Source of the DNA: Ruminococcus sp.
GTDB lineage: Bacteria > Bacillota > Clostridia > Oscillospirales > Ruminococcaceae
Reading direction: 5' to 3'
Length of the DNA stretch: 64,000 bases
Assembly (NCBI GenBank): GCA_017484095.1
Contig: JAFUTU010000040.1
Location: 19,434-83,433 of the forward strand
Below are positions 16,928 through 25,688 of the stretch, in pieces. Within the stretch, counting starts at the first letter, position 1; the number at the start of each line of letters is the position of its first letter. Below the pieces are notes generated by a model, which saw only the letters and a list, made by a program, of their open reading frames with translations, did not search any database and had not been told where the DNA came from. The position numbers and the translations under genes are program-made.

Positions 16928-18271
16928 TTAGCAAACGCCCTGCCAGAGCATACCCTCAGCAACCTTCAGGAAGCCTGCAATGTTAGCGCCAGCGATAAGA
17001 TCATCGCCCTTGCCATACTTGTTAGCAGCCTCAACAGAAGACTTGAAGATGTTCTTCATAATATCCTTGAGCTTGTTGTCTACCTCTTCAGCAGTCCAGT
17101 TGTATCTCATGGAGTTCTGGCTCATCTCAAGACCTGAAACAGCAACACCGCCTGCATTAACTGCCTTGGAAGGAGCAACGATAGCACCGTTTGCTCTCAG
17201 ATACTCAACAGCCTCAAGAGTTGTAGGCATATTGGAGACCTCAACGTAGTACTTACCGCCGTTAGCGATAATGTTCTTAGCGTCGTCAATCTCGACCTCG
17301 TTCTGGGTTGCGCAAGGCATATAAATATCAGCCTTAACTTCCCAAGGTCTCTTGCCCGCAAAGAAAGGAACACCGAACTTGTCAGCATAATCCTGAACTC
17401 TGTTTCTGCAGCTGTCTCTCATCTCGAGGAGGTAATCTACCTTCTCATCAGTGCTGATACCGTCTTCATCATAGATGTAACCGTCAGGACCGGAGATAGT
17501 TACTACCTTTCCGCCGAGCTCGTTTACCTTCTTGATAGTACCCCAAGCAACATTACCGAAGCCTGAAACTGCAACGGTCTTGCCCTCGATGCTGTCACCG
17601 AAGTGCTTAAGCATCTCTACTGCGTAGTAAACTGCACCATAGCCTGTAGCCTCAGGTCTGATGAGCGAACCGCCGCACTGCATGCTCTTACCTGTAAGTA
17701 CGCCTGTGAATTCATTTCTGATCCTCTTATACTGGCCATAGAGATAGCCTATCTCTCTTCCGCCAACACCGATATCACCGGCAGGAACGTCAGTATTAGG
17801 ACCGATGTGCTTGCAAAGCTCTGTCATAAAGCTCTGGCAGAATGCCATTACCTCACGGTCAGACTTGCCCTTCGGATCGAAGTCAGAACCGCCCTTGCCG
17901 CCGCCCATAGGCAGACCTGTAAGGCTGTTCTTGAAGATCTGCTCAAAGCCGAGGAACTTAACGATGCTGAGGTTTACTGTCGGGTGGAATCTGAGACCGC
18001 CCTTGTAAGGACCGATAGCAGAGTTGAACTGTACTCTGTAACCAGTGTTTACCTGTACCTGTCCGTTGTCGTCTACCCACGGAACTCTGAACTTGATCTG
18101 TCTCTCAGGGTTTACGAGTCTCTCGAGAAGAGCTGCCTTTCTGTACTTCTCCTCATCTGCCTCGATCACAACTCTGATGGTCTCGAGGACCTCCTTGACT
18201 GCCTGATGGAACTCAGGCTCGGCAGGGTTCTTTTCAACTACCTGCGCGATGACTTCATCAACATACGACAT
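16928..18271 (-). CDS. gdh: Glutamate dehydrogenase, NAD-type (Clostridium symbiosum-like)
   Basis: Hexameric glutamate dehydrogenase, 447 aa: 2-oxoglutarate + NH3 + NAD(P)H to glutamate. Motifs: [30 protein letters not shown] (catalytic Lys), PAGDIGVGGREIGY. The dinucleotide-binding half (RPEATGYGAVYY, SGFGNVAWGTIKK, SGPDGYIYDEDG, EMRDSCRNRVQDYADKFG) resembles the NAD-linked C. symbiosum enzyme rather than the E. coli one, unlike the second copy at 38.7 kb. The leader contains a terminator with an overlapping hexaloop hairpin, so expression is probably set by antitermination. Start behind AGGAGGTATGACAA. Confidence 0.95.
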   Translation of the reverse strand: MSYVDEVIAQVVEKNPAEPEFHQAVKEVLETIRVVIEADEEKYRKAALLERLVNPERQIKFRVPWVDDNGQVQVNTGYRVQFNSAIGPYKGGLRFHPTVNLSIVKFLGFEQIFKNSLTGLPMGGGKGGSDFDPKGKSDREVMAFCQSFMTELCKHIGPNTDVPAGDIGVGGREIGYLYGQYKRIRNEFTGVLTGKSMQCGGSLIRPEATGYGAVYYAVEMLKHFGDSIEGKTVAVSGFGNVAWGTIKKVNELGGKVVTISGPDGYIYDEDGISTDEKVDYLLEMRDSCRNRVQDYADKFGVPFFAGKRPWEVKADIYMPCATQNEVEIDDAKNIIANGGKYYVEVSNMPTTLEAVEYLRANGAIVAPSKAVNAGGVAVSGLEMSQNSMRYNWTAEEVDNKLKDIMKNIFKSSVEAANKYGKGDDLIAGANIAGFLKVAEGMLWQGVC

Positions 18272-18297
18272 TTGTCATACCTCCTAAAAAATAACAT

Positions 18298-18353
18298 AAA
18301 AAAAGACAATGGGCGCACTTCGAGCGGGAACATCGTCAGGCGCCATTGCCTTT
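18298..18353 (-). promoter_or_regulatory. gdh leader: hexaloop hairpin plus attenuator
   Basis: On the minus strand the leader opens with AGGC[AATGGC]GCCT (18338-18351), a hairpin with a six-base loop having A1 and G4. The same bases form the 5' arm of a terminator whose 3' arm GCGCCCATTGTCTTT runs into a T-tract just before the ribosome site. The two folds exclude each other. This matches the ANTAR-binding antiterminator logic; see glnA, amt and purF leaders. Confidence 0.6.
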
Positions 18354-18361
18354 ACATATTT

Positions 18362-18390
18362 AGTTTACTACATTGCATTACCAAAGTCAA
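18362..18390 (-). promoter_or_regulatory. gdh promoter
   Basis: Minus strand TTGACT (18385-18390), 17-bp spacer, TAAACT (18362-18367). Start point would be near 18355, next to the leader hairpin. Confidence 0.65.
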
Positions 18391-18601
18391 TTGGCATTTT
18401 GTCCAAATATTGACTTTTTGAAACGATTTTATCATATATTATTACAACATTTTTGCAAGATGATTTGCCTTTCGTTTCATTTTTCAGATATTATCCAACT
18501 GCAGAAGTCTGAAAATTGCAAGTTTTGAAGTTATAAATTGCAAAGCGTTTTCCAAGAAGAGGCTCAGATGACAATAAAGCTGTAAATATTTCAAATACCT
18601 A

Positions 18602-18630
18602 TTGACACAGTAGGAATTATGTGTTATAAT
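18602..18630 (+). promoter_or_regulatory. suf operon promoter
   Basis: TTGACA (18602-18607), 17-bp spacer, TATAAT (18625-18630): full consensus, with an inverted repeat centred on the -10 box. Confidence 0.85.
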
Positions 18631-18644
18631 ACACATAATTCCTA
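18611..18644. promoter_or_regulatory. suf operator: 14-bp perfect inverted repeat around the -10 box
   Basis: Arms TAGGAATTATGTGT (18611-18624) and ACACATAATTCCTA (18631-18644) flank TATAAT exactly. A second overlapping inverted repeat TCCTAT...ATAGGA lies at about 18640-18659. Position demands repression when bound. The likely ligand is the Rrf2 protein at the end of the operon. Confidence 0.75.
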
Positions 18645-18681
18645 TTTGTCATATAGGATAAAAATGCAAAGGAATGATACG

Positions 18682-19428
18682 ATGTCAGAATTACTAAAAA
18701 TAGAGGATCTAACGGCAGGAGCGCCCGACAAGGAGCTGCTGCACGGAGTAACACTTACGATCGGCACAGGAGAGACTCACGTGCTTATGGGACCTAACGG
18801 CGCAGGCAAATCAACTCTCGGCTGCACTATAATGGGCAGCCCCGAATACAGGATCACAGGCGGAAAGATCATATTTGACGGTGAGGACATAACCGATGAG
18901 CCTGCTGATAAAAGAGCAAGAAAGGGCATTTTCCTCTCTTTCCAGAACCCTATCGAGATCGCAGGGATAACCTTATCGGAATTTCTGAGAAACGCTCTTG
19001 AGCAGATAACAGGAAAGAGAATGAAGCTCTGGGACTTCAAGAAAAAGCTCAAGGCAGCAATGGAGCTGCTTGAGATGGACACTGCCTATGCTGACCGTGA
19101 TCTCAACGTTGGGTTTTCGGGCGGAGAAAAGAAAAAGGCAGAGATATTACAGCTGCTGGTGCTCGAGCCTAAGCTTGCGATCCTTGACGAGACCGATTCA
19201 GGACTTGATGTTGATGCGGTAAAGACCGTGTCAAAGGGAATAGATGAATATAAAAACAGAACGGGCGGTTCTCTGCTGGTAATAACGCACAACACAAAGA
19301 TACTGGAGGCGCTGAGCGTTGACAAAACGCATATCCTTTCAGCAGGCAAGATAGCCGCAGAGGGCGGAGCTGAGCTCGTTGATGAGGTCATCAGCGGAGG
19401 TTTTGAAAAATATATAGTTGGGAAGTGA
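18682..19428 (+). CDS. sufC: Fe-S cluster assembly ATPase SufC
   Basis: ABC-type ATPase of the SufBCD scaffold that builds [Fe-S] clusters in the cytoplasm. 248 aa. Walker A GPNGAGKST, Q-loop SFQNP, signature GFSGGEKKK (the SufC variant), Walker B LAILDETDSGLDVDA, switch His in VITHN. Start at 18682 with AAAGGAATGATACG. First gene of sufCBDSU-rrf2, the clostridial order. Confidence 0.97.
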   Translation: MSELLKIEDLTAGAPDKELLHGVTLTIGTGETHVLMGPNGAGKSTLGCTIMGSPEYRITGGKIIFDGEDITDEPADKRARKGIFLSFQNPIEIAGITLSEFLRNALEQITGKRMKLWDFKKKLKAAMELLEMDTAYADRDLNVGFSGGEKKKAEILQLLVLEPKLAILDETDSGLDVDAVKTVSKGIDEYKNRTGGSLLVITHNTKILEALSVDKTHILSAGKIAAEGGAELVDEVISGGFEKYIVGK

Positions 19429-19432
19429 AACA

Positions 19433-20842
19433 ATGAAGGAGAAAACACAGGTCTCCGATATTGACCGTTCTCTCTATGACTTCCGCTATGAGGAGGACGA
19501 GAGGGATTACCTCGGCAGCGGTATAACGCCTGAGATAATCAAGGAGATATCGGAAGAGAAAAACGATCCTGAATGGATGAGAGAGTTCAGACTGAGATCT
19601 CTTGAAATATATAACAAGACTCCAATGGTGGATTGGGGTCCCTCTATCGAGGAACTCGATGTTGACAATATTGTTACTTATATCCGCCAGAAGTCAAGAA
19701 TGAATACTGATTGGGACGATGTTCCCGATGACATAAAAAACACTTTTGAGCGTCTTGGCATACCGCAGGCAGAGAGAGAATCTCTTGCAGGTGTGGGTGC
19801 GCAGTACGACTCGGAGCTTGTATACCATAACGTAAGAAAAGAGGTCGCTGAATCAGGAGTAGTATACACCGACCTTGAAAGCGCTATGCACGATGAAAAG
19901 TACGCCGACATCATAAAGGAGCACTTTATGAAGCTGGTGCCGCCGACCGACCACAAATTTGCAGCGCTTCACGGGGCTGTATGGTCAGGCGGAAGCTTTG
20001 TATATGTGCCTGCAGGGGTGCATCTTGATATACCGCTGCAATCTTATTTCAGACTGAATGCAAAGGGTGCAGGTCAGTTTGAGCACACTCTCATAATCCT
20101 TGAAGAGAACAGCTATCTGCATTTTATCGAGGGCTGCTCCGCCCCGAAGTATTATGAAGCAGGTCTTCACGCAGGCTGTGTTGAGCTTTTTGTCGGAAAG
20201 GGCGCCTCTCTCAGATATTCCACTATCGAGAACTGGTCTAAGAATATGTTCAATCTTAACACCAAGAGAGCGATAGTATCCGAAGGCGGAAAAATAGAAT
20301 GGGTATCCGGAAGCTTCGGCTCTCATGTATCTTATCTATACCCGATGAGCATACTAAACGGCAAGGGCGCCCGCGCTGAATTTACAGGAATAACCTTTGC
20401 AGGCGAGGGACAGAACCTTGACACGGGAGCGAAGATAGTTCACAACGCACCAGACACTTCATCTTACATGAACACGAAGTCTATCTCAAAAAGCGGAGGC
20501 ATCAGCACGTTCAGAAGCTCGGTCACCGTTAATGAAAAGGCTGTTGGCAGTAAGTCATCAGTAAGCTGTGAATCTCTGATGCTTGACGGTATCTCACGCT
20601 CTGATACTATCCCTGCTATGGATATAAGAACAGACAAGTGCGATATCGGTCACGAAGCAAAGATCGGCAGGATAAGCGATGAGGCTGTGTTCTACCTGAT
20701 GTCGAGAGGACTCAGCGAGGAAGAAGCCAAGGCTATGATAGTTAGAGGCTTTGCAGATAACGTATCAAAGGAGCTGCCGCTTGAATACGCTGTGGAGATG
20801 AACAATCTCATAGGACTTGAAATGAAAGGCAGCATAGGCTGA
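19433..20842 (+). CDS. sufB: Fe-S cluster assembly scaffold SufB
   Basis: Core scaffold protein of the SUF machine, 469 aa, forms a complex with SufC and SufD and receives persulfide sulfur. Family blocks: YDFRYEEDERDYLGSGIT, KTPMVDWGPSIEEL-type N-terminus, the beta-helix core FTGITFAGEGQNLDTGAK, SCESLMLDGISRSDTIP, GHEAKIGRISDEAVFYLMSR near the C-terminus (conserved Glu/His cluster ligands). Start 19433 after GGAAGTGAAACA, four bases after the sufC stop. Confidence 0.97.
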   Translation: MKEKTQVSDIDRSLYDFRYEEDERDYLGSGITPEIIKEISEEKNDPEWMREFRLRSLEIYNKTPMVDWGPSIEELDVDNIVTYIRQKSRMNTDWDDVPDDIKNTFERLGIPQAERESLAGVGAQYDSELVYHNVRKEVAESGVVYTDLESAMHDEKYADIIKEHFMKLVPPTDHKFAALHGAVWSGGSFVYVPAGVHLDIPLQSYFRLNAKGAGQFEHTLIILEENSYLHFIEGCSAPKYYEAGLHAGCVELFVGKGASLRYSTIENWSKNMFNLNTKRAIVSEGGKIEWVSGSFGSHVSYLYPMSILNGKGARAEFTGITFAGEGQNLDTGAKIVHNAPDTSSYMNTKSISKSGGISTFRSSVTVNEKAVGSKSSVSCESLMLDGISRSDTIPAMDIRTDKCDIGHEAKIGRISDEAVFYLMSRGLSEEEAKAMIVRGFADNVSKELPLEYAVEMNNLIGLEMKGSIG

Positions 20843-20855
20843 GGGAGGAATAATC

Positions 20856-21731
20856 ATGACAAAACTTAATAAGCTCCCTGCGCCTACTTATGGGTGGCTC
20901 GGTGTGAATTATGCCGAAAGAGAGCTTTCTGACAACAAAGCTGAGCTCGTATCAGTCTCGGAAGGCTCACTCGTAAAGGCAGATATAACAAGTGATGCGC
21001 GCTATGAGCTCTCAGCTCAGGAGAACAAAGAGCTCACCGTGATAATGTATATTTCAGACGAAGATAAAAGAGTTGACGTATCTGCAAAAGCTGAAAGCGG
21101 CTCAAAGCTGACTGTAGTGCAGGTGTTCGACAAGGGCGCACGCACAGCAGCTCAGCTCACTGCTGACATTGCAGACAGTGCAGAACTCAGGCTTATACAG
21201 CTCTATATCGGCGGCGCCGACACAGTAAGCGAGATAAACCCCGTTCTCTCGGGATACAGCTCGTCGTTCAAGGCAGATATAGGCTATCTGCTTGAAGGTG
21301 AGGATAAGCTCGATATAAACCTTATCGCTGACCACAAAGGCAGGAAAAGCATCTCTGAGATAAACGTCAGCGGAGTTCTTGCAGATACCTCGGACAAGAC
21401 CTTTAAAGGCACGATAGATTTCAAAAACGGAGCCTCGGGAGCAAAGGGCGCCGAAAAGGAGGACGTTCTTCTTCTCAGCGAAAAGGTAAGGAACAAGACC
21501 GTTCCCCTTATCCTCTGTGCAGAGGAGGACGTTGAGGGCTCGCACGGAGCATCTATCGGACGGATAAACGAGGAGCATATTTTCTATATGCAGTCGCGAG
21601 GAATACCCGAAGATAAGATATATGAGCTCACGGCACGCTCAAAAACCGACAGGATAATAAAGCTCATCGGTGATGAGGAAACTGTCAGCAGGATAAACAA
21701 AACGCTCGGACGGAGTGATGATGATGAATAG
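20856..21731 (+). CDS. sufD: SufD-like scaffold protein (short form)
   Basis: 291 aa, much shorter than the ~420-aa E. coli SufD: the N-terminal helical domain is reduced. The C-terminal beta-helix and tail GSHGASIGRINEEHIFYMQSR are clear SufB/SufD hallmarks, including the conserved His. Works with SufB and SufC in iron entry and cluster assembly. Placed between sufB and sufS; the sufS start overlaps its end by 17 bp or less. Confidence 0.92.
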   Translation: MTKLNKLPAPTYGWLGVNYAERELSDNKAELVSVSEGSLVKADITSDARYELSAQENKELTVIMYISDEDKRVDVSAKAESGSKLTVVQVFDKGARTAAQLTADIADSAELRLIQLYIGGADTVSEINPVLSGYSSSFKADIGYLLEGEDKLDINLIADHKGRKSISEINVSGVLADTSDKTFKGTIDFKNGASGAKGAEKEDVLLLSEKVRNKTVPLILCAEEDVEGSHGASIGRINEEHIFYMQSRGIPEDKIYELTARSKTDRIIKLIGDEETVSRINKTLGRSDDDE

Positions 21732-22947
21732 AGACCTTATATCGAAGAAGAACTTTCCTGTCTTTGACGCATATCCCGGTCTTACGTACCTTGATAACAG
21801 TGCCACTCAGCAAAAGCCGAGACAGGTGCTTGAAGCTGTAGAAAAGTACTACCGCGAGGAAAACGCTAACCCTCTGAGGGGTCTGTATGATCTGAGCGTG
21901 AAAGCTACTGAGGCATATGAGGGCGCCAGAACGGCAGTAAAAAAGTTCATCGGTGCCAAAAGCGAAAGGGAGATCATTTTTACACGCAACGCCTCAGAGA
22001 GCCTTAACCTTATCGCCTACAGCTGGGGCAGAGAGAACATCAAGGCAGATGATGAGATACTTGTTGCTGTCTCAGAGCACCACAGCGATCTGCTCCCCTG
22101 GCAGATACTTGCAAAAGAGAAAGGCGCTAAGATAAAATATCTTGAATGCTCTGAAAGCGGTGAATATGCGGCTGAAGCGCTTAAAAAAGCACTTACCCCT
22201 GAGACTAGGCTTTTTGCCATTGCTCAGATATCAAACGTTTTCGGCAGACTTAACCCGATAAAGAAATTTGCTGAGATCTGCCATGAAAACGGAACTCTTA
22301 TCGTATGTGACGGAGCACAGAGCGTTCCTCACATACCTGTTGATGTTCGTGCGCTTGACGTTGACTTTCTTGCCTTCTCCGCACACAAAATGCTCGGCCC
22401 TATGGGTATAGGAGTGCTCTTCGGAAAGGAAGAGCTGCTTGAAAAAATGCCGCCGTTCTTATCGGGCGGAGAGATGATAGAATATGTTACCCTTGACGGC
22501 GCAACATATGCAGAGCTGCCCCACAAATTCGAGGCAGGCACAGTGAATGCAGGCGGAGCTGTTGGGCTGAGAGCTGCAATAGACTATATAAACGAGTTGA
22601 CCTTTGAAGCTTTAGAGCAGCGAGAGGACGAGCTGACAGCGCTAGCATTCAATGAAATGAAAAAAATACCGTATGTGAATGTCATAGGCGCAGATGACCC
22701 CCACGATCACCATGGAATACTTACCTTCACGGTCGAAGGCGTACACCCACACGATATAGCTGCGATATTTGACAGTGAAAACATCGCAATAAGGGCAGGT
22801 CACCACTGTGCTCAACCTCTTCATCAGTTTTTGGGAGTACAGTCTACCGCACGGATGAGCCTTGCATTCTATAATGATGAGAATGATATCGAGAGGTTCG
22901 TCTCGGTGCTTGGCAGTATAAGGAGGAAAATGGGATATGGCGGATAA
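21724..22947 (+). CDS. sufS: Cysteine desulfurase SufS
   Basis: PLP-dependent group II cysteine desulfurase (~407 aa) giving persulfide sulfur to SufU. YLDNSATQQKP opens the fold; the PLP lysine is in FSAHKMLGP; the active Cys sits in RAGHHCAQPLH. The frame has four consecutive Met codons from 21715; I take 21724 (ATGAATAGAG) but 21715-21721 are equally in frame, and the overlap with sufD argues for coupled translation. Confidence 0.95.
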   Translation: MNRDLISKKNFPVFDAYPGLTYLDNSATQQKPRQVLEAVEKYYREENANPLRGLYDLSVKATEAYEGARTAVKKFIGAKSEREIIFTRNASESLNLIAYSWGRENIKADDEILVAVSEHHSDLLPWQILAKEKGAKIKYLECSESGEYAAEALKKALTPETRLFAIAQISNVFGRLNPIKKFAEICHENGTLIVCDGAQSVPHIPVDVRALDVDFLAFSAHKMLGPMGIGVLFGKEELLEKMPPFLSGGEMIEYVTLDGATYAELPHKFEAGTVNAGGAVGLRAAIDYINELTFEALEQREDELTALAFNEMKKIPYVNVIGADDPHDHHGILTFTVEGVHPHDIAAIFDSENIAIRAGHHCAQPLHQFLGVQSTARMSLAFYNDENDIERFVSVLGSIRRKMGYGG

Positions 22948-23389
22948 TTTCTACGGTGAGGTGCTTACCGACCACAATCTGCACCCTCTCCACAAGCACG
23001 AGCTCGACTGTGCAACGTGCTCTCAGCACGGCGTGAACCCCAGCTGCGGAGATGATATCGTGCTTAATCTTCAGCTGCATAACGGCATAATAGAGAATGG
23101 CTCGTTCACAGGCAGCGGCTGTGCGATATCTCAGGCATCAGCAGATATAATGCTCGATCTTATAATCGGCAAAACGCCCGAGGAAGCTGATCATTACAGA
23201 GAGCTGTTTATGAGAATGATAACGGGCGAGATAACAGATGATGAGCTGGAAGAGCTCGAAGAGGCAGGAGCACTGCAAAGCATATCAAAAATGCCTGCGA
23301 GAGTTAAATGCGCAGCCCTTGGTTGGAGAACTCTCGAGGCGCTTCTCAAAGCAAAGGAGGAACAAAATGAGGATATCGACAAGAGTTGA
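22937..23389 (+). CDS. sufU: SUF sulfur-relay/scaffold protein SufU
   Basis: 150-aa zinc-dependent sulfur acceptor from SufS, the Gram-positive partner of SufS. The three conserved cysteines are in NPSCGDD, GSGCAIS and RVKCAALGW, and the D of GDD is the fourth zinc ligand of the family. Overlaps the end of sufS by 11 bp. Confidence 0.95.
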   Translation: MADNFYGEVLTDHNLHPLHKHELDCATCSQHGVNPSCGDDIVLNLQLHNGIIENGSFTGSGCAISQASADIMLDLIIGKTPEEADHYRELFMRMITGEITDDELEELEEAGALQSISKMPARVKCAALGWRTLEALLKAKEEQNEDIDKS

Positions 23390-23819
23390 ATTCGGAATAA
23401 TTGCGTTGGCAGACATAGCGATATATTCCGAAAACGGCAGCACGGTCTCGTCAGCCGACATCTCTCAAAGACAGAACATCTCACAAAAATATCTGGAGCA
23501 GATACTCGTTATCCTCAGGCAGGCAGGCTTTATCCGCGGGCAGAAGGGCTCACGTGGGGGATACACGCTTACACGCCCTGCAAATAAGATATCCTTTCAT
23601 GATATTCTCAATGCGCTTGACAACACTATCCTTGCGGACACATATGTCAGTGAAGACGACAAGGCTGAAAACGATCTGCGCTGCTCTGTGAACAGCTGTG
23701 TCTGGGAAAAGCTGAACTGTTATATGCGGGAGTTCACCTCAAATATGACCCTTGCAGATTTTATCGACCACCACAGAAGCAGCTCCGAAAGTGACGAAGC
23801 TCTTATGTACTATATCTGA
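23367..23819 (+). CDS. Rrf2-family regulator (IscR-like)
   Basis: 150-aa winged-helix protein. N-terminal MRISTRVEFGIIALADIA and recognition part ISQKYLEQILVILRQAGFIRGQKGSRGGYTL are diagnostic of Rrf2/IscR. Three cysteines in RCSVNSCVWEKLNC (C-x4-C-x6-C) are placed like the IscR cluster ligands, so it probably senses Fe-S status. It closes the suf operon, starts within the end of sufU behind AAAGGAGG, and is the natural repressor for the palindrome at 18611-18644. Confidence 0.9.
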   Translation: MRISTRVEFGIIALADIAIYSENGSTVSSADISQRQNISQKYLEQILVILRQAGFIRGQKGSRGGYTLTRPANKISFHDILNALDNTILADTYVSEDDKAENDLRCSVNSCVWEKLNCYMREFTSNMTLADFIDHHRSSSESDEALMYYI

Positions 23820-23832
23820 TACAGCAGCACAA

Positions 23833-23872
23833 AGCCGCTCTCCGTTTGCTTCGGAAAGCGGCTGTTTTTTGT
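23833..23872 (+). terminator. suf operon terminator
   Basis: Stem AGCCGCTcTCCG / CGGAaAGCGGCT and TTTTTT; also usable by the convergent CotH gene. Confidence 0.8.
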
Positions 23873-23881
23873 TTTAATATA

Positions 23882-25543
23882 TCACAAATGCCATTGACCG
23901 TTCAGGAACTCAACTCTGGCGGTGAGCCACTCTGCAAGATACTCGGCAGCCTCAAGCTGGGTCTTGCAGTTTTTTGCTTTTCTGCAAAGCTCATCTGCCG
24001 CGCCGTTATGCCTGATATTGTCCCACCTGTCATAATTTCTGTCAAATGCAGGTGTTATGCTTTCGGATTCCTCCGTTATCATTTGTATGGCATTATCAAA
24101 AACGCCCCCATCGTACACTTCCGTCCAGCGCTCCTTTATCATATCCTGATACCAGTCCTCATACATTAGCACTGCCAGCCAAGGGTTTATCGTTTTGTAC
24201 TGATCATTAACATCTTTAAGAATATTTGATGCATAAAAGCCTTGCGCATCGGCGCAGCGGTTCTTGTTGCCGAGAGCAGAATCAAAGTCCCACGGGGCTT
24301 CAAATGTGAGCTTTTTATTTCCGCCCTCACCGAAGTCAACGTCCATAAAAAAGCTTGACCAATAGATATCGGCATCACAAGCTATCTCGCAAAGGATATA
24401 CGAATCTACCAGAGACTGTACATCTATCACGTTCTCAACTGCCTCACGAGGAGTTATTGAAGAGCTTTCCTCTATATCACTGTAATCTGAATTGAAAACA
24501 TATGCCTTGTCATTATAGGCAGCCTCATACATTATTTTATAAACATTATTCGTATACGATGCTATAAAGTCATGCTGCTCCTGAGAATAGATATCGCTCT
24601 TTATCGTTATGCCTACATCATTGTTTCCTCCGCGCAGACACTGTATCGTTTTTCCGCTGCCGCCCTCACCGTCATAGGGTATGAGCTCAGCATTTTTATT
24701 ATAGGTAACATAAAACTGGTTGAGATCGTCCTCATTGACATAGTAGCCGTCAAACTCCATGAAATATCCTATGTCAGTTCCCTGATAGTCTTTCTCCGCC
24801 TCGGTTATGTCTATCCTGTTAGGATTTATCTGCTGCTGTTCTGTCAGAAGATAAACTCCCCAGTACTCCCCGTTTATAGTTACCTCAACGAACCTTGAAT
24901 CCGCACTGTAGTAACCGTCCCCGCCAAGCAGGGTCTTTGCTATCTCAAACGCTGCCTTGTTTCTCATCATTGAGAAGTCTTTGTACTCTGCAAGCAGCAG
25001 CCAGTTTTTCATCTCAGCCCCGTCATTCAGCCCGAGCATACTTTGCTTCTCACTGAACTTTATTCTCAGCGGCTTCTTATCGTAATTAGTTGTCCAGTTG
25101 CCGCGCACCTTAACATCTGCCTGTGCCGAGCTTATAAGCTGACTGCCGTCAGTATCTGTCACTGTTACGGTACATTCCTCATAATAAGGCTCAGGCGGCA
25201 TTCTGTACCCCGGTGACCACGAAGCTATCGACTTTGCAACGTGCTTTGCCACGGGCTTTGTAACAAAGTCCATAACATCGTCAGATCTGTCGACCGTTTC
25301 TATAGCTATCACGGGTATGCCGTCAGGCTCTAAGGTGCTCTCATATGTCTGCTCCTCTTCCTTCTGTGAAGAAGAGTCTGCTTTTATCTCATTCTTTTCG
25401 GCAGCGCTCTCTGCCCTGCTCTCCGCCGCAGAAGAAGCCTTCACTGCACTGCTTTCACCCTCAGAGGAGGAGCTCCCCTCAGAGCACGAAGCCGCAGAGA
25501 TACACATAACAAACGCCGCTGCCATACATAATAGTCTTTTCAT
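23882..25543 (-). CDS. CotH kinase family lipoprotein
   Basis: 553 aa. N-terminal lipoprotein signal with lipobox ISAASC (start at 25543, after AAAGGAATGATTCTT), then a Ser/Glu-rich linker of ~60 residues, then a CotH domain. CotH proteins are atypical protein kinases; the key metal and ATP residues are visible in APWDFDSALGNKNR (D-x-x-x-x-N motif) and VKVRGNWT, YLLTEQQQINPNRI. Known for spore-coat and, in clostridia, cell-surface or cellulosome-linked proteins. Divergent from the secreted mannanase, both with good promoters. Confidence 0.88.
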   Translation of the reverse strand: MKRLLCMAAAFVMCISAASCSEGSSSSEGESSAVKASSAAESRAESAAEKNEIKADSSSQKEEEQTYESTLEPDGIPVIAIETVDRSDDVMDFVTKPVAKHVAKSIASWSPGYRMPPEPYYEECTVTVTDTDGSQLISSAQADVKVRGNWTTNYDKKPLRIKFSEKQSMLGLNDGAEMKNWLLLAEYKDFSMMRNKAAFEIAKTLLGGDGYYSADSRFVEVTINGEYWGVYLLTEQQQINPNRIDITEAEKDYQGTDIGYFMEFDGYYVNEDDLNQFYVTYNKNAELIPYDGEGGSGKTIQCLRGGNNDVGITIKSDIYSQEQHDFIASYTNNVYKIMYEAAYNDKAYVFNSDYSDIEESSSITPREAVENVIDVQSLVDSYILCEIACDADIYWSSFFMDVDFGEGGNKKLTFEAPWDFDSALGNKNRCADAQGFYASNILKDVNDQYKTINPWLAVLMYEDWYQDMIKERWTEVYDGGVFDNAIQMITEESESITPAFDRNYDRWDNIRHNGAADELCRKAKNCKTQLEAAEYLAEWLTARVEFLNGQWHL

Positions 25544-25590
25544 AAGAATCATTCCTTTTGCCGCAAAGTTTTCCGATCCCGGCTGAGAAC

Positions 25591-25619
25591 AGTATAACAT
25601 ATGTTTATAAAAAAGTAAA
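25591..25619 (-). promoter_or_regulatory. Promoter of CotH lipoprotein
   Basis: Minus strand TTTACT (25614-25619), 17-bp spacer, TATACT (25591-25596). Confidence 0.6.
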
Positions 25620-25629
25620 GCATGACCTG

Positions 25630-25658
25630 TTGACCTTCGGCGCTCTCCGTGCTATAAT
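25630..25658 (+). promoter_or_regulatory. Promoter of dockerin mannanase
   Basis: TTGACC (25630-25635), 17-bp spacer, TATAAT (25653-25658). Confidence 0.7.
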
Positions 25659-25688
25659 AAGGAAACAGCTATATCAGGAGGTAGAAAA

